Assembly: GCA_030691225.1 (NCBI GenBank)
Contig: JAUYES010000800.1
Span: 1-8,126 of the forward strand
Direction: 5' to 3'
Source of the DNA: Holophaga sp.
GTDB taxonomy: Bacteria; Acidobacteriota; Holophagae; Holophagales; Holophagaceae
Length of the DNA stretch: 8,126 bases
Shown piece after piece: positions 5,467-8,126 of this stretch (its first letter is position 1; each line of letters opens with the position of its first letter). A program made the translations under genes and the position numbers. A model generated the notes under the pieces. The model did not search any database. It was not told the DNA's origin and was given only the letters and a program-made list of their open reading frames with translations.

Positions 5467-6171
5467 ATGAAATTCAAACGCATCCTCCTGAAACTCTCCG
5501 GCGAAGCCCTGATGGGCGAAAACAAAGGCGGCATCGACCCAGCGGTAGTGACCATGGTGGCCAACCAGGTAAAGGCGATTCGTGAATTAGGTGTGGAAGT
5601 GGGTCTAGTCATCGGGGGCGGCAATATCTTTCGAGGCGTTGCAGGAGCCACCAAGGGCATGGATCGCGTGACCGGCGATCACATGGGTATGTTGGCGACT
5701 ATGATCAATGCCTTGGCGCTACAAGACGCCTTGGAGCAAAAGGGTGTTCAGACCCGCGTGATGAGTGGTATTGAAATGCCAAAGATCTCAGAGAGCTATA
5801 TCCGCCGACGCGCGGTGCGCCATCTGGAAAAGGGTCGCGTGGTTATTTTCGGTGCTGGCACCGGCAACCCCTATTTCTCAACCGATACGGCCGCTGCCTT
5901 GCGTGGCAACGAAATCGCCGCCGAGGTGGTCATGAAGGCCACCAACGTCGATGGCATCTATAGCGCTGACCCCAAGAAGGACCCTACCGCTACCAAGTTC
6001 GATCGCATCGCCTTTCAGGATGTCCTCGAAAAGGGTCTGAAGGTGATGGATGCGTCTGCCATCGCGCTCTGCATGGAGAACAAGCTGCCTATCTTGGTTT
6101 TCGATATGAACAAGCCCGGCAACCTTATCGCCGCCGTGCAGGGTGAAGTCGTAGGAACCCTAGTTTCCTAG
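5467..6171 (+). CDS. pyrH: UMP kinase (uridylate kinase)
   Basis: PyrH phosphorylates UMP to UDP with ATP in pyrimidine nucleotide synthesis; the bacterial enzyme is a hexamer of the amino-acid kinase fold, typically inhibited by UTP and activated by GTP. At 234 residues it is near family length. Motifs in order: LLKLSGEAL with Lys9 (7-15), GGGNIFRG (50-57), GDHMGMLAT (70-78), [13 protein letters not shown] (131-143), [14 protein letters not shown] (157-170) and MDASAIAL (194-201). All are intact. The ATG follows GGAG (5458-5461) by five bases. The gene commonly sits in rpsB-tsf-pyrH-frr; here it follows plsX and a terminator and is met by a convergent kinase gene, so it is apart from that cluster. 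Its TAG stop shares CTAG with the opposing gene. Confidence 0.97.
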   Translation: MKFKRILLKLSGEALMGENKGGIDPAVVTMVANQVKAIRELGVEVGLVIGGGNIFRGVAGATKGMDRVTGDHMGMLATMINALALQDALEQKGVQTRVMSGIEMPKISESYIRRRAVRHLEKGRVVIFGAGTGNPYFSTDTAAALRGNEIAAEVVMKATNVDGIYSADPKKDPTATKFDRIAFQDVLEKGLKVMDASAIALCMENKLPILVFDMNKPGNLIAAVQGEVVGTLVS

Positions 6172-8126
6172 CGCTGAGCTAGAGTCTGGCGCACTAGTTC
6201 CACAAGGCTTGCGAGCCGGTATGGTTTCGGTAGAAACGCTACGATATCCCCGGGCTGTAAGGTTTTTCGCAAATCCTCTTCCGCATAACCGCTGCTGAGG
6301 ATGATGCGAATACCGGGGTCGGAAACACGCAGGGCCCGAATGACCTCGGCACCGCTGAGATCTGGCATGGCCATATCCAACAAGAGCAGGCTGATCTCAT
6401 CGCGATGGGCGGCCACCTTCGAAAGGGCCTCTCGGCCTCCCGAGGCAGACAGCACAGGGATGCCCGCGCTTTGAAGAATTTCTACCGCGAGTTCCAGCAG
6501 GGCAGGCTCGTCGTCCACTACCAATACGGTGCCGCACCCTGCGGTGGGGGAAGGGTTGGTAGCGCCTTCGTCGGTCTCTGCGATTTCGTGAACCGGTAGG
6601 ATCACCTCAAAACGACTACCGCTCCCTAGTTCGCTAGTCACCTTTACTGCGCCGCGATGGCTCCGCACAACGCCGAGCAAGGCCGCTAGCCCCAGGCCTC
6701 GACCCACAAATTTGGTGGTGAAAAATGGATCAAAAATGCGGGCTAAATGATCCGCGTCCATTCCGCGGCCATGATCTATCACGCATAGCGATACGTAGTC
6801 ACCTGCATCCAGAGTCGTTGCTTCCAGGTATTCCGAGAGCTGCGCTTTGTCGAGGGTGAGCACGCACGTGCGAATGAAGACGGAGCCAAAGTAGTCCTGT
6901 GCGGCTTCTAATCCATTTTCGAGGAGTTCGAGAACCATTTGTTCTAACAGAGTCGGATCAGCCAGCACCGGGGAAAGGGGCTCCGTGAGTTCTACCGTGA
7001 CTCGGCCTTCAGGATGCAGGGATGATCCAATGCGCGGCAGAGCCCTTTGAATACAGGCATTGAGATCCATGGGGCTGGCGGCCATACCGCCACCGCCCGA
7101 AAAGGCGAGAAGTTGTCGTGTGAGTCCGGCTGCTTTAAGGCAGGCCTCGCGAAGGGCTGCCAGGTTTTGGTCGGGGATGGGTTGCCCTTCCGCGAGATCG
7201 GCATTACCAAGCACCACGCCCAACAGGTTATTGAAGTCATGGGCGATGCCGCCCGCAAGCACGCGCAGGCTTTCGAGTTTGCGCGTCTCCAGCAGGTTAT
7301 GCTCGGCATCGAGGCGGCGTTCCTCGGCTTGAAGGCGCTCTGTTATGTCGAAAGCCGTAGCCAGCACCAGGTGGTGTCGCCCGAAGCTGAGGTTGCTCAT
7401 AATGATTTCCAGGGACCGATAACTGCCGTCTCTGGCGATAACCCGCAGTTCCAAACGGGGTGGTGGTTCAGCATTTAGGATGGTTTTCCCTGCGGCAGGA
7501 ATGCGGCCACGATCCTCGGGATGTACGAAGGTGCGGAGTGCCGAACCAATCACATCCGTTGCCTCGTAACCAAGGCTCTTCAAAAAATAGGGATTCACAT
7601 ACTTGATTCGTTCGGTGAGCAGCAAAATGCCGCAGGGAGCCTGGTCGGCCATCCGGCGGAAACGATCTTCACTTTGGTGCAGGCGCCCGGCAAGTCGCTC
7701 AGCCTTGGATTTGCCCCTTAACAGCGAGCGAGACAGCAGAAAGAAAACAATGGCCAGAACGATTCCTGCAAGCGGAAAGGGCAAGATCGAAATCAGGGTT
7801 GGCGTCGGCCGTGTATCCGTATACGAAAAAAGCCAAGTGCGTTGTGCAAAGTTATGTTGAGCTCGGTGCAGGAATCGGGCGTCCTGCTGGCTGACGGTAT
7901 TTGGGGATCGGGTACTGAATAGGCGACTTTGTTCGGAGGGTTCGGCCTCGTCGCGCACTTCCATGGCTAGATTTGGGTATTTGGCAAGGATTGGCTCGAA
8001 CACCTCACTGGCGAGCAGGGAGACAAAGACCATGCCCACGGTGGCTTCCCGGCGATCAAGCCCTTCACTCAGGCTGGTACCGGGCTTGAAAATGGGGAGA
8101 TAGACCACCACTGCTGAATGAGGCCG
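6168..8126 (-). CDS. hybrid sensor histidine kinase, CHASE-PAS-HisKA-HATPase-receiver (N-terminus off window)
   Basis: The frame stays open to the right edge, so the start is missing; residues below count from the GTG at 8111. Residues 1-106 look like the C-terminal half of a periplasmic CHASE ligand-sensing domain ([26 protein letters not shown]). One membrane helix follows (about 107-131), then a PAS domain (about 146-260). HisKA has the phospho-accepting His291 in [12 protein letters not shown]. The ATPase keeps the N box (Asn399, [11 protein letters not shown]), G1 DHGRGM (446-451), FDPFFTTK (460-467) and GRGLGLAA (470-477). A C-terminal receiver has Asp533/Asp534, acceptor Asp579 ([10 protein letters not shown]), Ser606 and Lys629. 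All catalytic residues are present, so it should autophosphorylate and pass phosphate to its own receiver. No output domain is fused; the partner and ligand are unknown. The opposing pyrH shares its CTAG stop. Confidence 0.92.
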   Translation of the reverse strand, partial: RPHSAVVVYLPIFKPGTSLSEGLDRREATVGMVFVSLLASEVFEPILAKYPNLAMEVRDEAEPSEQSRLFSTRSPNTVSQQDARFLHRAQHNFAQRTWLFSYTDTRPTPTLISILPFPLAGIVLAIVFFLLSRSLLRGKSKAERLAGRLHQSEDRFRRMADQAPCGILLLTERIKYVNPYFLKSLGYEATDVIGSALRTFVHPEDRGRIPAAGKTILNAEPPPRLELRVIARDGSYRSLEIIMSNLSFGRHHLVLATAFDITERLQAEERRLDAEHNLLETRKLESLRVLAGGIAHDFNNLLGVVLGNADLAEGQPIPDQNLAALREACLKAAGLTRQLLAFSGGGGMAASPMDLNACIQRALPRIGSSLHPEGRVTVELTEPLSPVLADPTLLEQMVLELLENGLEAAQDYFGSVFIRTCVLTLDKAQLSEYLEATTLDAGDYVSLCVIDHGRGMDADHLARIFDPFFTTKFVGRGLGLAALLGVVRSHRGAVKVTSELGSGSRFEVILPVHEIAETDEGATNPSPTAGCGTVLVVDDEPALLELAVEILQSAGIPVLSASGGREALSKVAAHRDEISLLLLDMAMPDLSGAEVIRALRVSDPGIRIILSSGYAEEDLRKTLQPGDIVAFLPKPYRLASLVELVRQTLAQR

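Noticed and set aside
7047..7478. 143-codon open frame on + opposite the hybrid kinase
   Set aside because: The complementary strand encodes the PAS-HisKA region with intact catalytic motifs; the + frame shows no domain and is a shadow.
1..8126. CRISPR arrays, tRNA or rRNA genes, insertion sequences, phage or toxin-antitoxin genes
   Set aside because: Looked for on both strands by eye; no spaced direct repeats, cloverleaf-like segment, transposase motif or small toxin pair was seen.

Overview
The window reads as a chromosomal stretch from a Gram-negative bacterium of moderately high GC content. The evidence is a CDP-dideoxyhexose (LPS O-antigen type) sugar gene, a GspG-like pseudopilin and a CHASE-type sensor kinase with periplasmic and cytoplasmic parts. 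The lineage cannot be fixed from sequence alone. The combination of a PilR-like regulator, a GspG-like pseudopilin and a zinc-binding L32 would fit an Acidobacteriota/Holophagae-like or deltaproteobacterial-type genome, but this is inference. The densely packed genes have no frameshifts or insertion sequences, and I see no tRNA, rRNA, CRISPR array or phage gene.

Left part (1-1397): the 3' end of an RfbH-type CDP-4-keto-6-deoxyglucose 3-dehydrase gene, followed by an extended-SDR NAD-dependent epimerase/dehydratase. They form the tail of a surface-sugar cluster that runs off the left edge. Hand-counted GC is about 51% in the first 360 bases, against about 64% in a sampled part of plsX, which suggests this segment has a different history. 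A 164-base intergenic stretch (1398-1561) follows and holds a long imperfect palindrome plus a third copy of its core motif.

Middle (1562-5391), all on +: a sigma54-dependent NtrC/PilR-like response regulator; a leader with a candidate promoter and a perfect 7-bp palindrome; a GspG-like prepilin protein; then the housekeeping set DUF177 (YceD), rpmF (L32) and plsX. The pseudopilin stop overlaps the DUF177 start by four bases, so an envelope/secretion gene appears translationally joined to a ribosome and phospholipid operon. A clear intrinsic terminator (5415-5442) closes this unit.

Right part: pyrH (UMP kinase, +), then on - a hybrid sensor histidine kinase (partial CHASE, TM, PAS, HisKA, HATPase, receiver) whose N-terminus lies beyond the right edge. 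These two convergent genes share the palindrome CTAG as both stop codons, leaving no intergenic terminator.

I found no convincing wholly new system. The points most worth a second look are the pseudopilin/DUF177 coupling, the palindrome cluster at 1412-1516, the palindrome at the predicted start of the pseudopilin transcript and the shared CTAG stop.
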